From Aplysia californica (taxonomy: Eukaryota > Mollusca > Gastropoda > Aplysiida > Aplysiidae), in contig NW_004797486.1 in the NCBI RefSeq assembly GCF_000002075.1, positions 662,549 through 726,548 on the forward strand: a DNA stretch of 64,000 nucleotides, given 5' to 3'. The number at the start of each line of letters is the position of its first letter. The stretch's first letter is position 1. The notes under the pieces are model-generated. The model had not been told where the DNA came from. It worked only from the letters and a program-made list of their open reading frames with translations, and did not search any database. Position numbers and translations under genes: made by a program. Shown piece after piece: positions 24,054 through 53,930 of this stretch.

Positions 24054-24104
24054 TGAAATTTGTTATTACAATATATCGCTGTGAAAATATGAAATAGTGT
24101 AGGT

Positions 24105-24283
24105 TCCGATTAGTTCATTTAACAGGCGGAATCTCCCATTTTAAAAAAAAGTCCATCTCCAAATGATTAAGGGACTGAGCCAAATAGGACATTCGTGCAA
24201 AGTGCCTTTTCCCAAGGACACAACATCGGACCGAGCTGAGGCTCGAACCCCCGAACCCGCAATCTTACGATTACGGGTAATGA
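24105..24283 (-). mobile_element. tRNA-derived SINE, A-box end lost
   Basis: Reverse complement has GGGTTCGAGCCTCAGCTCGG, TTGTGTCCTTGGGAAAAGGC and a 3' part like the copy at 6714. It breaks off before the A box, a few bases from the Tc1 left end. Confidence 0.7.
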
Positions 24284-24295
24284 TTTAAACATAGG

Positions 24296-25618
24296 CCAAT
24301 TATTTTATTCTTTAACAAGTTTGACTTCACACATTTTAAGAGCGCGTAGCTCAAAAACTACAGATTCAATTACTTTGAAATTTTTACACGTCACGCAAGC
24401 TCATTGTCGTTCTTGAACTCTACTCACTAGGGTGCACTGATCTATCATTTTGTCTGACGATGTCATTCACGTGGTTTTGATATTTTGTCAAATACTGTGG
24501 AAATGTGTGGGTAACTTTAAAAACAAAAACTGCACACGCAAAGTTGGACTCCTTCCAAATTTTTCGCCAAATTAAAAAAGTTGCCTATCTTTCTTTATCG
24601 ATTCACCATGCTTCGCCTGAATGAATTAGACAAAAATCACACCGTCGAAATGCTTCAGGTGGGCACTCCGCTTTCGTTAGTCGCGAGAAGGTTCAACGTT
24701 AACAGCACACTGTGTATGCCACACGGGATCACACGGCAACGATAGGCTCCCAAAAGGACAGACCCAAGCGAGTAGGACACAGAAAGACAAAACGGAGGAT
24801 GGACGCAACCACCCTAACGCAACGCTTGAGAAATCAATTTCAACCGGCAAACAAAGACCCAGGATGAGTCAAAAAGACTTAGAAATGACAGTCCGATATT
24901 TCTCATGACATTTCTTATTCGTTTAAAAGAGGGAAACCTTCGTGCTAGGGGCCCAGTTTGTCGCATAAACTGCAGCACAGACTTCGCTGGGCACAGCATC
25001 GCGTGTGATGGCCAAGGCAATATCAACCAAGTTCTCGAGTCCAATGTACTTTTATTTCAAAATCAAGCCCAATGACAAGTATTCATGCATGATAATGCAC
25101 CTGCTCATAAGGCTGCTGTGACAAATCAATTTATCAAAACTAAGAACATTCCTCTCCTGCACCCATGACCACCACATTCACCAAATTTCAATCCGATTGA
25201 GCACTTGCGGGACATTTTGATCGCCCCATTCGTGCCAGACCACGCCGGCCACGTACCCTTGCTCAGATAGATCAATCCTTAATCCAAGAGTGGAATATTA
25301 TCCCCCAATAGACAATACCTCGATTCACCCCGTTCATGCATCGACGATGTGAAGATGGGACAACGCCAGATGTCATCACACGTAACTGAAGTGAAAGCTG
25401 TCCCTTTTCATTTAGACCCCCGACAACTATATATGAGTTCAAAATTGAAGAGTAAAAATATTCTTAACTTTGTATTTCACTTCCACGTGTTTTCCTCGCA
25501 GTAAAATGAAAGCACTGTCTTATTTGAAATTTTCAGAGAGATTCGATAAGTATTAATCAAGATATTGCCTTTAATATGAGGTGTGAAGTTAAAAATGTTA
25601 AAGAGTTATATGAACAAA
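24296..25618 (+). mobile_element. Tc1/mariner-like transposon, decayed
   Basis: Plus-strand fragments match a Tc1-type transposase in order: HTH segment LDKNHTVEMLQVGTPLSLVA (near 24620-24690), catalytic-region block DNAPAHKAAVTNQFI (near 25093-25137) and HSPNFNPIEHLRDIL (near 25174-25220), then a C-terminal RRCEDGTTPDVITRN before TGA at 25387. Stops and frame changes interrupt it. Imperfect terminal inverted repeats are visible: CTTTAACAAGTTTGACTTCA at 24310-24329 and its reverse near 25583-25605. About 1.3 kb. Confidence 0.75.
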
Positions 25619-25819
25619 TTCAGAACTGAACAATCTCTTTGCTATGAGCATGCGAGACAGTATTGAATTTGTGTAAATATTATAAGTAAGTCTGCATTAT
25701 GTGCCTGCTCTTATGCGCGAATGCTGCATCTATTTTAATGCAATTAATTATAGGCTACTAATATGTCTTGTAAAGTGCATTGAGCATTGTAAATTGTGGA
25801 AATGTACTACAGTAGTACC

Positions 25820-27291
25820 GTAGTAGTCTCCGCCTAAGATCTCACCGCTTACAATCCTGGTTCTCTTGTTAAGATTCTGCTGTTTTAAGAAAACATATTT
25901 TTTTGCTTCACATAAGTCAGCCTCTAAGATTCCACACTGAAAGATGTCGCATTTAAGTTTTGTTTTAAGCTCCTTGGTTTGGGATAATAAATTATGGGAA
26001 AAAAACCTCGGACGGGCGCAACTGATCTTCAACCAAGCAGTAACATTTGCGATCATTGTACTGCCCGTTGCGTCACAGATCATCCACTCGTGAATAATAA
26101 TAATGATCACATCTCCGTTGTAACGGTAGGCTACAATGTTTGTCCCAGACGAGATCACACAAACGTATGAACTCGTAGACGTGTTTGTTTTCCTCAATTA
26201 CTATCGCACTCGCATCTGAGCTCTCCACCTAAACTTACACCACAAAAGCTGGGCCAGTAGGGCCTTATAACTTATTATAAGTCAAGGTCAGGCGGGATCA
26301 CATCGAATTGTGAACTCTTCGCTGCTTCTGTTTTCCTGACCACTGCAGCAGTTGTCTCTGCATTCCAGTTTAAAAAAAAATTTTTTTTTTTTGGTAAGTG
26401 TTTTACGGCGCTCGCAACTGCATAGGTCATATGAGCGCGCGGGACACACCAAACATTTTCACTTGACAGGAAATTTTGAATTTAACCGGGTGGCGGCCGA
26501 AGCCTACTCTTACCGATTTTGGACCACCAAGGGATCTTTAACGTGCGCCAAGATTTTTCACTCTTGTCCGAGAAGGCTAGGTGTAGATCCTTCCTACCAG
26601 AAGATCAGGGGTGTGGCTGAAAGACAGCAGTAAGAAGCGGCCAGGTAGTTGTAGTAGAAAGGCTGCAGAAAGTCAGGAGCCCAGTGGATGGGGCAAAGGA
26701 GGTGAGGGGGTGGGGAAAGAAAGTGGAGACGAAAGCAGACGACAGAATATTGCAAGAGACGAGGAAAAAAGGTGAAAGGAGACAATTTTAGAGAAGAAAA
26801 ATTTTCAGTCGCTACTCAGATTCGAACCCAGGACCCTTGAATGAGAGGCGAACACCTTAACCTCTAGGCCATGAGAGCACCCCATCCAAATTTGCTATAG
26901 ACAGACTGAATTTTAATCGGTGCGGTCACATCGCAATGGTGTGTTACCAGAGGCTGGGGAACTCAGACTCAGAGATAGCAAGCTATAAATTTTGAGCAGG
27001 TAAATAGGAGGAATCATGAGATCGGCGTATATCTCGAGACAACAATTTTATAATTGAAAATTGCATGCCACATGCCACTGTGATTGGTCATCAAGGTTTG
27101 CTCAAATTAAGTAATAAACCCACCCAGGGGTCATATCAGTTCATTTCAGATGAAAGGACACCATTTTACCGATTTTGGGACTGCCCATGAGTCACCGTGG
27201 AGTATACCTTTGGTGCGTCGGATAAAATCCCCTTCGCCTAAGATCCAGCATTTTCTTTGCTCCCAAGCCCCGAAATCTTAGGCGGGGACTA
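25820..27291. mobile_element. Second, older copy of the same pogo-like element, split by a SINE
   Basis: Left end AGTAGTCTCCGCCTAAGATC (25822-25841) and a matching inverted right end near 27272-27290. The interior aligns with the copy at 57888-58819 (for example GACAGACTGAATTTTAAT on both). The extra sequence of about 500 bases is the SINE at 26390-26886. More diverged than the other copy. Confidence 0.75.
26390..26886 (-). mobile_element. tRNA-derived SINE sharing the CCACCCA tail
   Basis: Sense strand minus. Head with A box TGGCCTAGAGG (26871-26861) and B box GGTTCGAATCT (26828-26818), a body including CTTGGCGCACGTTAAAGATC on the sense strand, and a tail ...GCGCTCATATGACCTATGCA + GTTGCGAGCGCCGTAAAAC, followed by an A-run (26362-26392 region). 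It interrupts the pogo-like element 25820-27291. Confidence 0.75.
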
Positions 27292-28070
27292 TATATATAT
27301 AATATATACGTGTATATATGACATGTATACTTGTTATTATTGAGTATTGATACTGACAGTGTCATTCATCATAGGTGATGCAAGGTTTGAGTCTGGTATC
27401 TTTAAAAAATGTTATCCAGTCCATATTTGGTGTTAAAAAGACAAACCAGTAAATACATTCTTATTTTCCTTTACCTTCGTATTTCACTTACATAGATCTG
27501 AGATGAACGTTTTGAGTAAATATTCCATAGCGAATTCACCCTTTACTGTAAAAATGTCTCCACACCAAGGCCACCATCGACATGAAATTCCTCAACCTCT
27601 GCCAGTACATGATGTTCTAAAAACTAATCCTGGTGATGATTTCTCCACTATAGATTCTTGAAATGATCAGAGGCACATCCCCATGACTAAAGTAATTTGG
27701 TCAATCGGTGCTAGGAAAAGCAAGACAGAATACAAACCAGACAAATAAATAAATATGAATACACACACACAAAATTTTCACAGCTGAATTTATTTTTTGC
27801 TTTAACTTTCATTTCAATTCTGCCATAAAATTGATCATCAATGAGCAAACTGAAGCGTTGGTGTAGACAAATATAGTTGAGTAGTCAAAAATTGCAGATA
27901 ACTTGAAGAAAAAAAATTCCTTATTATAAAATGAACAATCTAAATAACATATTTGTTAAAGAAATATAAATGAACCATTTACTATAGTTTCTAAAGAAAT
28001 GCATGTATTTTAATAAATGCCCAAAAACCCTGGGAATGTGAGCACATTAAAAAAATTATGTATTCAATGA

Positions 28071-28882
28071 CAGTGGAGTATGCTTAAACAAATCACGGTT
28101 AATCCGAAAACAGTGCTGAACCGAAAGCATAAAATTCCTTTTTTTTCTGCTTTGTCTTTGTAAGAAAACTATCAGTTGGCAGAGATGCTCCTATATCTAA
28201 ACCGAAAAGAAATTTGAGGGTTATGTCGACTTAATCTTTACAAGCAACCCTTACTTAAAGAAAATCACCAAGTGTTACAAGCTTTGAGATAACTCAATAG
28301 AAAAAAGAGAAAGCACAAATGTCAATGATGGGCCAGAGAGAGAGAGAGAGAGGCATGGACAGTGTACAGTTTGCCTACATTTGCAACACACATCAATAGG
28401 CCTGCACACTGGGTATTGGCCCAGTGAAGCAAGGACAGCAAATGCACATCTGTCACGAGACATCATGTGTGTTGCATGATGTCACTGGCATTGGGCTTTC
28501 TCACTTTTCTAGTCTAGCGCAAAGCACAGCGCAGTGTGCTGCACCTACTCTTTTGTCAGTTGTGGGTGACTTTGACTGACGGATTCAGCAAGTTACAATG
28601 TTGAAGAGAAAAAACAATGCTTACTTTACTTGTACTTTACTTTTCCGATCCAGCGGTCATTTGATTTCTAGCCCTTCGGCCTGTTGGTAGCTTAAATTGC
28701 AGCTACTAAAAGAGGTTGATGAGAAAAAAACCCCAAAACTTTTCATAAAGTGAAATTTGCGACAAGCATGGCAATCCCAACTCTATGCTGTAAATAACCA
28801 TCGCTATCTCTAAACTGAAAGTGCGGCTAAACTGAAGAAAATCCAGCAGACCCACAGATTTCGGTTTAAGCGGACTCCGCTG
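28071..28882. mobile_element. Another pogo-like inverted-repeat element family
   Basis: Ends CAGTGGAGTATGCTTAAAC (28071-28089) and, inverted, CAGCGGAGTCCGCTTAAACC (28882-28863), three mismatches in twenty. TA follows the right end. 812 bp, no coding frame. It contains a short GA repeat at 28333-28352. Confidence 0.65.
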
Positions 28883-30013
28883 TATACAGGGACAGCATGA
28901 ACATAGAAAACTAAAAAGGTACATTTTGATGTAACCCAACTAATATCTCTTTAATTTTTAATTATTGGTTAGCCAGAATTATGCTTGTGTCAAACACATT
29001 TGTCAATCCCTGACATGTTTAGAGTTAACCGTGCTCGACTGCATTTCTCATCACTTTAGTTAAAAGGTGCGGTGCTTGCCTCTCATACTAATATTACTAC
29101 AGTAAATGATTTGATCCCGAATATGTGCAGACAGACATACATTTGATTCTGGATTTTTTAAAAAGCTTTTCACACCAATGAACTTGAAGTACGTAGGAAA
29201 AGCACAAAGCTGTCTACGACATTGTTGGCTATCTCAAACTGTAGGGTCAGTGTGCACATCTAAGACAGCTTGACTGGTGAGAGTAAAAAAAAAAGTGCAG
29301 ACCTGCTAGGGCAAAATTCAAAATCAGTACCTTCTAAAAACGGGAGAGATTGATTAGTGTAATAATCAAGAGCAACTTCGAAAACAGAGTTAGGCTCTGT
29401 GAGCAGTGGGGACATTGCATTTTAGAAAAGAAACAGGCCATTGCACAAAGGAGTTGAAAGATCTACAGCAATCTAAATGTCAGACAAACAAGGGGAGCAA
29501 AAAGTATTAGACACAATATATTCTTCAGAGTTGTTTACACAGCTAGCTGTGGAATGTGGACACACTGTTACTAAAGACAAAGCCATTAACTGATATGAGC
29601 CTAATTCTAAGCATTTTAAAAGAACATATCCAATAAACATATATACAAACATGATGAATGGACAGGCAATCAAGAAAACAATACACATTTCATTTAAATG
29701 ACATGATCAGTTTACATTAATACCCCACTGAGAAATGAGCAAGCAATTGTAAATGTCGTAAACATTACACACCCATCAACACCATTTAAATCTTGTAGAG
29801 GGCACAAGTTGTTTCGACTTTAGTTTAACAGAGACAACCAAAACTGTGCGTTACACATCTACGCAGAAAGATATTTTCAATTTATCTTCACAGAAATCCA
29901 CTAACACTGAAGAAACTATGTTTCAAACTGAACTTAAACCTTGTTAATGTGCAGAAATTCCTAAATCATTCTGATGATCACGACTTTTGTCATGAGGTCA
30001 GGTCACACAACTG
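28883..30013. other. AT-rich, possible 3' UTR of the gene ending at 30014
   Basis: No conserved frame. A TTTATT at 27788 and nearby sites could act as poly(A) signals for a minus-strand transcript. Confidence 0.35.
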
Positions 30014-30162
30014 CTACTTTGGTAGCTGCTGAGAGCCTTCGCTCGTCAAGTGCCGCGTGAGGAGGGAATCAACATCCAGGCTGTTGAGCTCGTTAATTGT
30101 GTACTTTTGAATAGAAAACAATACTGATCTCACCTCTGCTTCATCCAGAGCTGCTCTGAGCT
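30014..30162 (-). CDS. Probable last coding exon of an unrecognised gene
   Basis: On the minus strand, acceptor CTATACTGTAG opens a frame reading LRAALDEAEVRSVLFSIQKY, then TINELNSLDVDSLLTRHL and TSEGSQQLPK, ending at TAG (30016-30014). The segment is distinctly richer in GC than its flanks and the peptide looks like an ordinary soluble C-terminus with helical stretches. I do not recognise the family and found no convincing upstream exon between here and the CAD stop at 36378. A possible internal donor (GAG|GTGAGA at 30134-30133) would cut it short. It lies between CAD and SPTLC1 in the same orientation. Confidence 0.4.
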
Positions 30163-31335
30163 CTACAGTATAGACGAAGAGTCAAAAGAAGCAAGACAGA
30201 GGTTTAGACAAATAACCATGGCAACATTTAAAAATAAATTGAGCATAAAACTGTGTGTAAATCAAGCAAAAATTAACATCAAGAAGTTCTGGGATAGGCA
30301 CACCTCTCAAAAAATCATGAGCTTTCACAATAGATTAAAACAAGATCAATGTAAACTTAATTCACAAGGAAGTAAACTCTCAAAATTTTTTGGGGGGGTG
30401 GGTTTTTTTTCATGGAGGGGGGGAAGAAAGTGAGGTATGCTCATCCCTGGCCTTCCTGTGTCCGTCTTTACATTAATATATGACAAGTGTAAGTTACAGA
30501 ATTGCCAGAACAAGTTTTTTAAAGAAACATCATATTTCATGGCGCAAAGCACAGAGATTAGAAGCCCCCCCCCCCAAGAAAAAAAACACCTAGACTTTGG
30601 AAGTGAAAGATAACTGTTGGGGAGAAAGAGTGAGGTAACCAAAAAACAAAAACCCAACAAAAACTGACTTAAAAGTTTATGTTCTACTCTTTGTTTTGCA
30701 TGACAACAACCAAAAAAACTTACAAAACAAATCTTAGTCATGAAAATATAAAAGATTAAGAAGCAAATTTTTTTTTTTTTAATGGCACATACGATGTAAA
30801 TGGGACTGACACAACGCCACATGAGTCTTCTTAAGAATTCATTGATTGAAAAATCAAAACAACAAACCAAACCAGAATTCAGCAATAAATGCTGCAGAAA
30901 ACGATTTTGATTTTTGTGCATCTGTTTTACAGAAAACAATGCCTAAGATGCATACATATGCTGGAACAAGGGAAGTTATGCCAAAAAAGTAAACGATACA
31001 TATAACTCAACCCCTAAATTGCAGAAGCCATGCAACAAATACAAACTGATATGATACTTGCTTAAATCATTAGCATGTACGAAAGCACACCAAGTATAAA
31101 ATAATAGCCCTCAAACTATCTAAGGTAAAATGTAATTTCTTTTTAAAACTTGCAGAACAATGTAACAGGTGGAGAAAACCCAGGAAGGGAAAAGTAAAAT
31201 ACCATCATTATCACTACAATACAATAGACTACAATCACCAAAAACATCCGAAACAGTCTCAAACCACACATAAATAAACAAGTGATAGAAGTCCTGTCAC
31301 AAAAAAAAAAATCAAAGCAAAGCCATATATGATTA
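30163..31335. other. No gene seen; AT-rich
   Basis: A 197-codon minus-strand frame (30939-30346) is hydrophobic, of low complexity and shows no splice context or family resemblance; I take it as chance. Confidence 0.5.
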
Positions 31336-31586
31336 ACTGATCGCTTTTAAGGACAAGTGGGCTAACCCAGAATTCGGGGGTTTGTATAAATCTTGACCTA
31401 CATCAAAAGTGGGCATTGCACTACCCATGGGAGAAGTTGGTTTCATTGGTGTATATATTTGTTTAGTTAGAGAGAAAACTCTCCTTGTCTTTTAAAGAAA
31501 CTGAACAAGGGGCAAAAACTTTACCTTCAATTTTCTCAAAACAGGATTTTTTGGGATAGCCCCTTTGTGCTTAAAAGCGACCAATT
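31336..31586. mobile_element. TA-flanked MITE, copy 1
   Basis: About 250 bp with inverted ends of roughly 30 bases (left TCGCTTTTAAGGACAAGTGG; right, inverted, TCGCTTTTAAGCACAAAGGG). The copy at 56246-56489 is in the opposite orientation. Confidence 0.7.
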
Positions 31587-32326
31587 GTCACTATGATATA
31601 TGAGCCACGACGCAGTAGATTCAAGTGCTCGTCAATTTTTGGTCATATGGAGTTATTGGTATTAAAGGTATCATCTTAAAACGTGTTTATTTGTTTTGCT
31701 GTGGTGAAAACATTAGGCTACCCATCTATCTTCAAAAGAAGTCGATATTTCGAACTGAAGGAGGTGGGGCACCTGGTTTCAGAGGCAAAATTAGAGAAAA
31801 AATGGTTGTCAGTTTGGTGACTTCCAAAGCTTGAAAATCCTTGGAAATTTCAACATTACATTTTTTTAGCCTTTAACCATCGTTTTTCAGCAAAAGCCAC
31901 ACAGCAATGTGTTTTTAAATGGACAGACACAAAAGGTGTTGAGCCAAAAAATAGAAATTCGATAGAAATTGCCAAACAGGAAGAAAAATACCGTTTTCTT
32001 TTCTTTTTCATTATTTTGACGAGCGCCAAGTTTCACCACAATGCCTCGCATATATTTTTACAGACATTACCAACAAGTGAAGTTTTTCAAAAGATACTGT
32101 GTCTTCAAATACAAAAACAGTCAATAATGAGCAGAACTGAAATTACAGGGCTGCAACATACTCAAAATACTAGTCAGCCAACAGGAAAAGAAATCAGCCT
32201 GGCTGTAACCAATAAAGAAAAAAAAAAGCAGTAAAAGAAAGCAGTGTCATTCGACTGCTAATTGTGCTATCACCAACCAACCCACTAACATCAGATCTAC
32301 TGAGCCAATAGTCAATAGACAGCATT

Positions 32327-32568
32327 TGTGAGGCGTGCTGACAAAATGAGTTACTTCTCACAATCCACAAATGCAGATGTTGGCCAAAAAATCGACACTA
32401 GGGACACATTTCTAGGTTTTCTATTGATGGAATATTCATCGAGTACTAAATGCCTTTTGTTATTTCATACTTATAAATTGTAAAAACTTAGCCAATAAGC
32501 ATGATAATGTCTCTATTTTCATAGGGCTGAAATCCGAGAAGTAACTCATTTTGTCAGCACGCTTCACA
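32327..32568. mobile_element. Young-looking MITE with about 33-base inverted repeats
   Basis: GCGTGCTGACAAAATGAGTT and the following bases at 32333-32359 recur exactly inverted at 32537-32563; with one mismatch the repeats reach 33 bases. The 175-base interior is AT-rich without a frame. A transcript through it would form a long hairpin. Confidence 0.7.
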
Positions 32569-34587
32569 TTTGCTTTTCTTACTAACTTATGGCTTAACTG
32601 ATTCAGCCCACAGTGCCGCTCACAGCGTCCGACTGTCTTATGTGTTATAATGCAGAGTCGGCTCTTCTCTATTGCTCCCTTTCTTCACATCACTTTCCTC
32701 TATTCTTTTTTCCTAACCACTTACATTTCAACCCTTTTTTCTGGCGTAGTTAAATAGTATTTTCTATTCTGAATATTTCTATTTGCCAAACAAAGGGTTT
32801 ATCAAATTAAAATATATTAACTTTTTGTGAGACCACCTGTGAGGTCATGAAGCGGTCACAAATATTTGTGTGCGGAGTCAAAATTATCTGCAGGCTGAAC
32901 CAGTTAACCTAAAGTCAGCACTGCTGCTGCTGATCCTCTTTGTACTGTGAATTCAGCCATGTGAAAACTTCAAGTGAAATGAAGGATGTAAGATGCGTGG
33001 TCATAGGCAGATATCTTCGAGCAAGATACTTTTACAGTAACTCGAACCCAGTAAAAAGACTTCTTGGGAGATTTTAAAGACAAAACATACAAAACTCAAT
33101 TACACTCCTACTAGGCTTGCAGGCAATCAATACACACAGGTCTAGTCTTACATATGAAAGCGTGCTCTAACAAAGAGCCCAAAATGACTGAAGAAAAAAA
33201 AAGACACAAAATTTCATTTTATTTACCTAGATTTGCAAGTTGTTCAAATTACAGGGTTATTGGGGAATATGTGGATGAGGAAGGTGACACTACCAAAGAC
33301 CCAGGGTCCAAATATGAAATGAGTAAGTTAGCATCAGACAGCGAGTCCACCGACACTAAGACTGATGAGACAGCTGTCTTGGCAAAAGATCTTAGCTGAA
33401 AATTAGTGCTGCCAGCAAGAACCCACACCCATGACAAAAAGTGGTTAAACAGTTTTGAATTAATTTCTCAACACAAGACTTTTTGTACTGCACTTCTGTT
33501 ATTTGAGTATTGTCGCTGTTATATATGGCCAGCCACTAACCTAAATTAATGCCTTGAAAAAGTGAACACTTCAAACAGTCCCTGAGCATAGCAACGTGTG
33601 CTGCTTAGCCACATTTCAAAATGCAAAGAAAGAGAGCAGTAAATACAATTGTACATGCTTAGTGACAGCTTCATAGTTAACATAACAGAAATGCATGAGT
33701 CAAAACAAGGGGGGGCGGCGCGGGGGGCGGTGTCGCCTTCTCCCTTTTATCTGAGTACAAAAAAAATTGTATACTTAAATCAAGATCAGTAAGTAGATAA
33801 AAACTCTAAATAAAATACATGGCTAACATGATTAATAAACAATAATGCACTACAGATACACCCTAATTTTCCCAAGAAAGCATAAAACTACTTTATAAAA
33901 CAATATGAAAAAACCTATGCTCTTATATTTCCCAGATAAGCAAGGCAACTCTACTTAGTTAACTACAAAGGGAAAAAAAAAGAAAAAATGGTAAGATTGT
34001 AAATAGCAAGTAGGCTTTGTTAGATGACAATATTCGAAAGTAAGCACAATGGAGTGCAGGAGTCCAATAGAAGTTTGCATGTTCATTACAAACTTGATCC
34101 TGATATTCTTAATAAAAGCAAAATACAAGTGTATCAATCAATTCAGTCAAAAACTACGGTGGAAGATGGAATTCGGCATTCCTTGTCAAACCTTGTTAAA
34201 CCGCCTCCTTTTATATCACCATGTTTTGCCAATAAACGTAAAAGAACGTCTACATAAACATACTATTTGCCACTTTAAAATGGCATCTGCCAAATGTCTA
34301 AGTTGTACACTCCTTACTAAACTAATGTAAATGTGTCCTGCAACACCACCAGAGAACTGGCAGCCAGAGGTATACACTGCAAAAACCATGTACCGCACCC
34401 ATTCAACAGCTATGCAGTGATAATCTCCCTTTCTCCCACACTCGACTTGCGAGCATGTACTTGTTCCCTCCTTGCCAATCCCACCTCTCTCTAAATAACA
34501 TGTAATTAACCAACATAAAGACACTTGTCAAACACAGATCACACAGCAGAATCATTTCCCTTGATGTTGAGCAGCTGATGTTACTTA
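32569..34587. other. No gene recognised
   Basis: A plus-strand frame at 33154-33399 (VIGEYVDEEGDTTKDPGSKY...) is acidic and not recognised. Otherwise AT-rich with a short GC patch at 33710-33735. Confidence 0.45.
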
Positions 34588-34933
34588 ACTGAGACCAGTG
34601 GTTAGGCTCTCGGACTCGCAACCGTAAGGTCGTGGGTTCGAATCCCGTCAGAGACCCAACGTTGTGTCCTTGGGAAAGGCACTTTACACGAATTTTCCTC
34701 ACTTAACCCAGGTGGAAATGGGTACCCGGCTATAGACAGCGAAAGATCTTGTCAGTTTGTTAGTGTTTGAGCGCTTAATCGGCTGCTTTGCACTGTATGC
34801 TTCCCGGGAAGCTGAGAATGTTTCGGAGTGTTCTATGGTCTGCTGGGGTAATAATATAGTGTAAAGCGCATAGAGCCTGCTGTTGAGCGGGGATATGCGC
34901 TATACAAATGCTATCTATTATTATTATTATTTT
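34588..34933 (+). mobile_element. Full-length tRNA-derived SINE, long-bodied subfamily
   Basis: B box GGTTCGAATCC (34636-34646), TTGTGTCCTTGGGAAAGGCA, TTTTCCTCACTTAACCCAGG, and end GCGCTATACAAATGCTATCT with an ATT-repeat tail (34912-34933). Same start as the 6714 copy but a different 3' half. A short minus-strand frame over it is not a gene. Confidence 0.85.
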
Positions 34934-36377
34934 AGAACATGTTTCACCAGCAGTCCCACTATTACAGTTTGCTGCAAGCTCATCCTAAGGACGGCAGTGG
35001 TATAAGAAGGTTTGTATAAACAATGATAGTACATAACAAGACGGGTCACTTCTCTCTTTGAGCCAATTAAAAAAGTGTCCTCAAAATTTGGTGGCGCCCT
35101 CTTCACAAAAGCGCACTCTTTGCGAACAGAGTTACCCTACTTGGGTTTTAAAAAATCAAAGTGAAACTAGCAAGTTTTGGGACAAATTTCGAAAGAACGC
35201 TTTTTTTAAATGGTTAAGCTGACAAAAAACCTCTTCCGGTGATGGTTTTCTTCGTTTAATTTGACTTTAGAATGAAAGGCGAGAGGTCATTAAAATTAAA
35301 AAAACTAAAACTCCGCACTGAACGTACCCGAACTGCTGATGAATAGCAGTCGATCTGCGCACGCAAGGAGGTGCTATTCCTATTCTTCTTCTGGAAAAAC
35401 GAAAGAGAGCTTCAAAACAGACTGCAGCGCCATCTGAAGCAAAGAGCATACTTTCTGCGGACACTTTTTTGGCTGAGTGGCCCATCTTGTTATTCACTAT
35501 CTTTGGTATAAATAACGGGTTTCCTTTTCTGATACAAAAGAACAAACAAATTGTAACAGTGTAAAGCCAACTTTAAAACAACACAAAACAATGGATCAGT
35601 AATTTGCAGATTGCATCTCCTTTGGTGAACAGGTGAAACACTTCCACAGTCATGATGTATATCAACACACAATGCAGCTATTTCTTGCTCCGTGGTACAG
35701 ACTCTTAAAACGCAAAAGTCCAAAATACTGTATCCTTGCATTTCATTTCAGATCTTCACATCATATTTCATTTGTAATTGTCTCGATAATCATGATGATA
35801 CTATCAAAGGACACTTGTTTGAAGTTACAAAGTTATAGAAAAATTTTCTTAAGACATACAAGTTCTGAGATTCAAAATGATTTACAAAACACAGGGACCA
35901 TAAAATCTGAGAAATTAACATAAAAAACCTTCTATATTGGATGCTGCCAACATGTAGACTGGGCTTCGTTTGGCTCGAGTTGTACGGCTGGCTGTAACAA
36001 TCACTTCTATGGTGGCACCAAAATACCCCCAGTGACTTGGGCACTTGGGTTATGATCATGATGATGCACAGAGTAAATGTCCCAAGTGGCATGCTGACCA
36101 CAGGCAATCTTGTTACAATGAAAGGCCCTCAAAAAGACAAAGCTACTGTTACTGATAAACATATTTTCAAGTCTTTCCTTCAGAAGAAGAAACACAGATA
36201 TTTCTAAAAAGAATTCAATACAAAACAAACACAATAAACACATATTTCATGGTGCTCGCCGCTCAAATTTTCCTGTTTCATCACACATTCTTGTTATGGC
36301 AGTCCGATCCTTTTCATCCCTTTCCATGCAGTAGTCACAAAATTGTTGTCACAAGCTCTGCAATTTTTCAAGCCTCA
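34934..36377. other. CAD downstream region, probable 3' UTR
   Basis: Follows the CAD stop on the minus strand. A short open stretch (36120-36009, QHATWDIYSVHHHDHNPSAQ) continues no known family. Confidence 0.45.

Positions 36378-53930
<17,553 letters not shown>

Larger units (their letters stand above)
21849..24104. other. Region upstream of SPTLC1: promoter and intergenic
   Basis: Should hold the SPTLC1 promoter near 21850-22000, but no TATA box or CpG island stands out. Includes AT-rich 22060-22290, a plus-strand 73-codon frame at 22330-22548 without recognised homology, microsatellites and one old retroposon. Confidence 0.5.

Noticed and set aside
30346-30939. 197-codon minus-strand frame
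   Set aside because: Hydrophobic Phe/Leu-rich reading of A-rich DNA with poly-G/poly-T runs; no domain or splice support.
33154-33399. 81-codon plus-strand frame
   Set aside because: Acidic low-complexity peptide with no recognised match; the flanks give no gene structure.
34588-34700. tRNA gene
   Set aside because: A and B boxes are present but the molecule does not fold as a tRNA and continues into the SINE body. The same applies at 6714, 54938 and 26861.
36007-36243. Minus-strand frame below the CAD stop
   Set aside because: Lies in the expected 3' UTR; ATCase is already complete at 36378.
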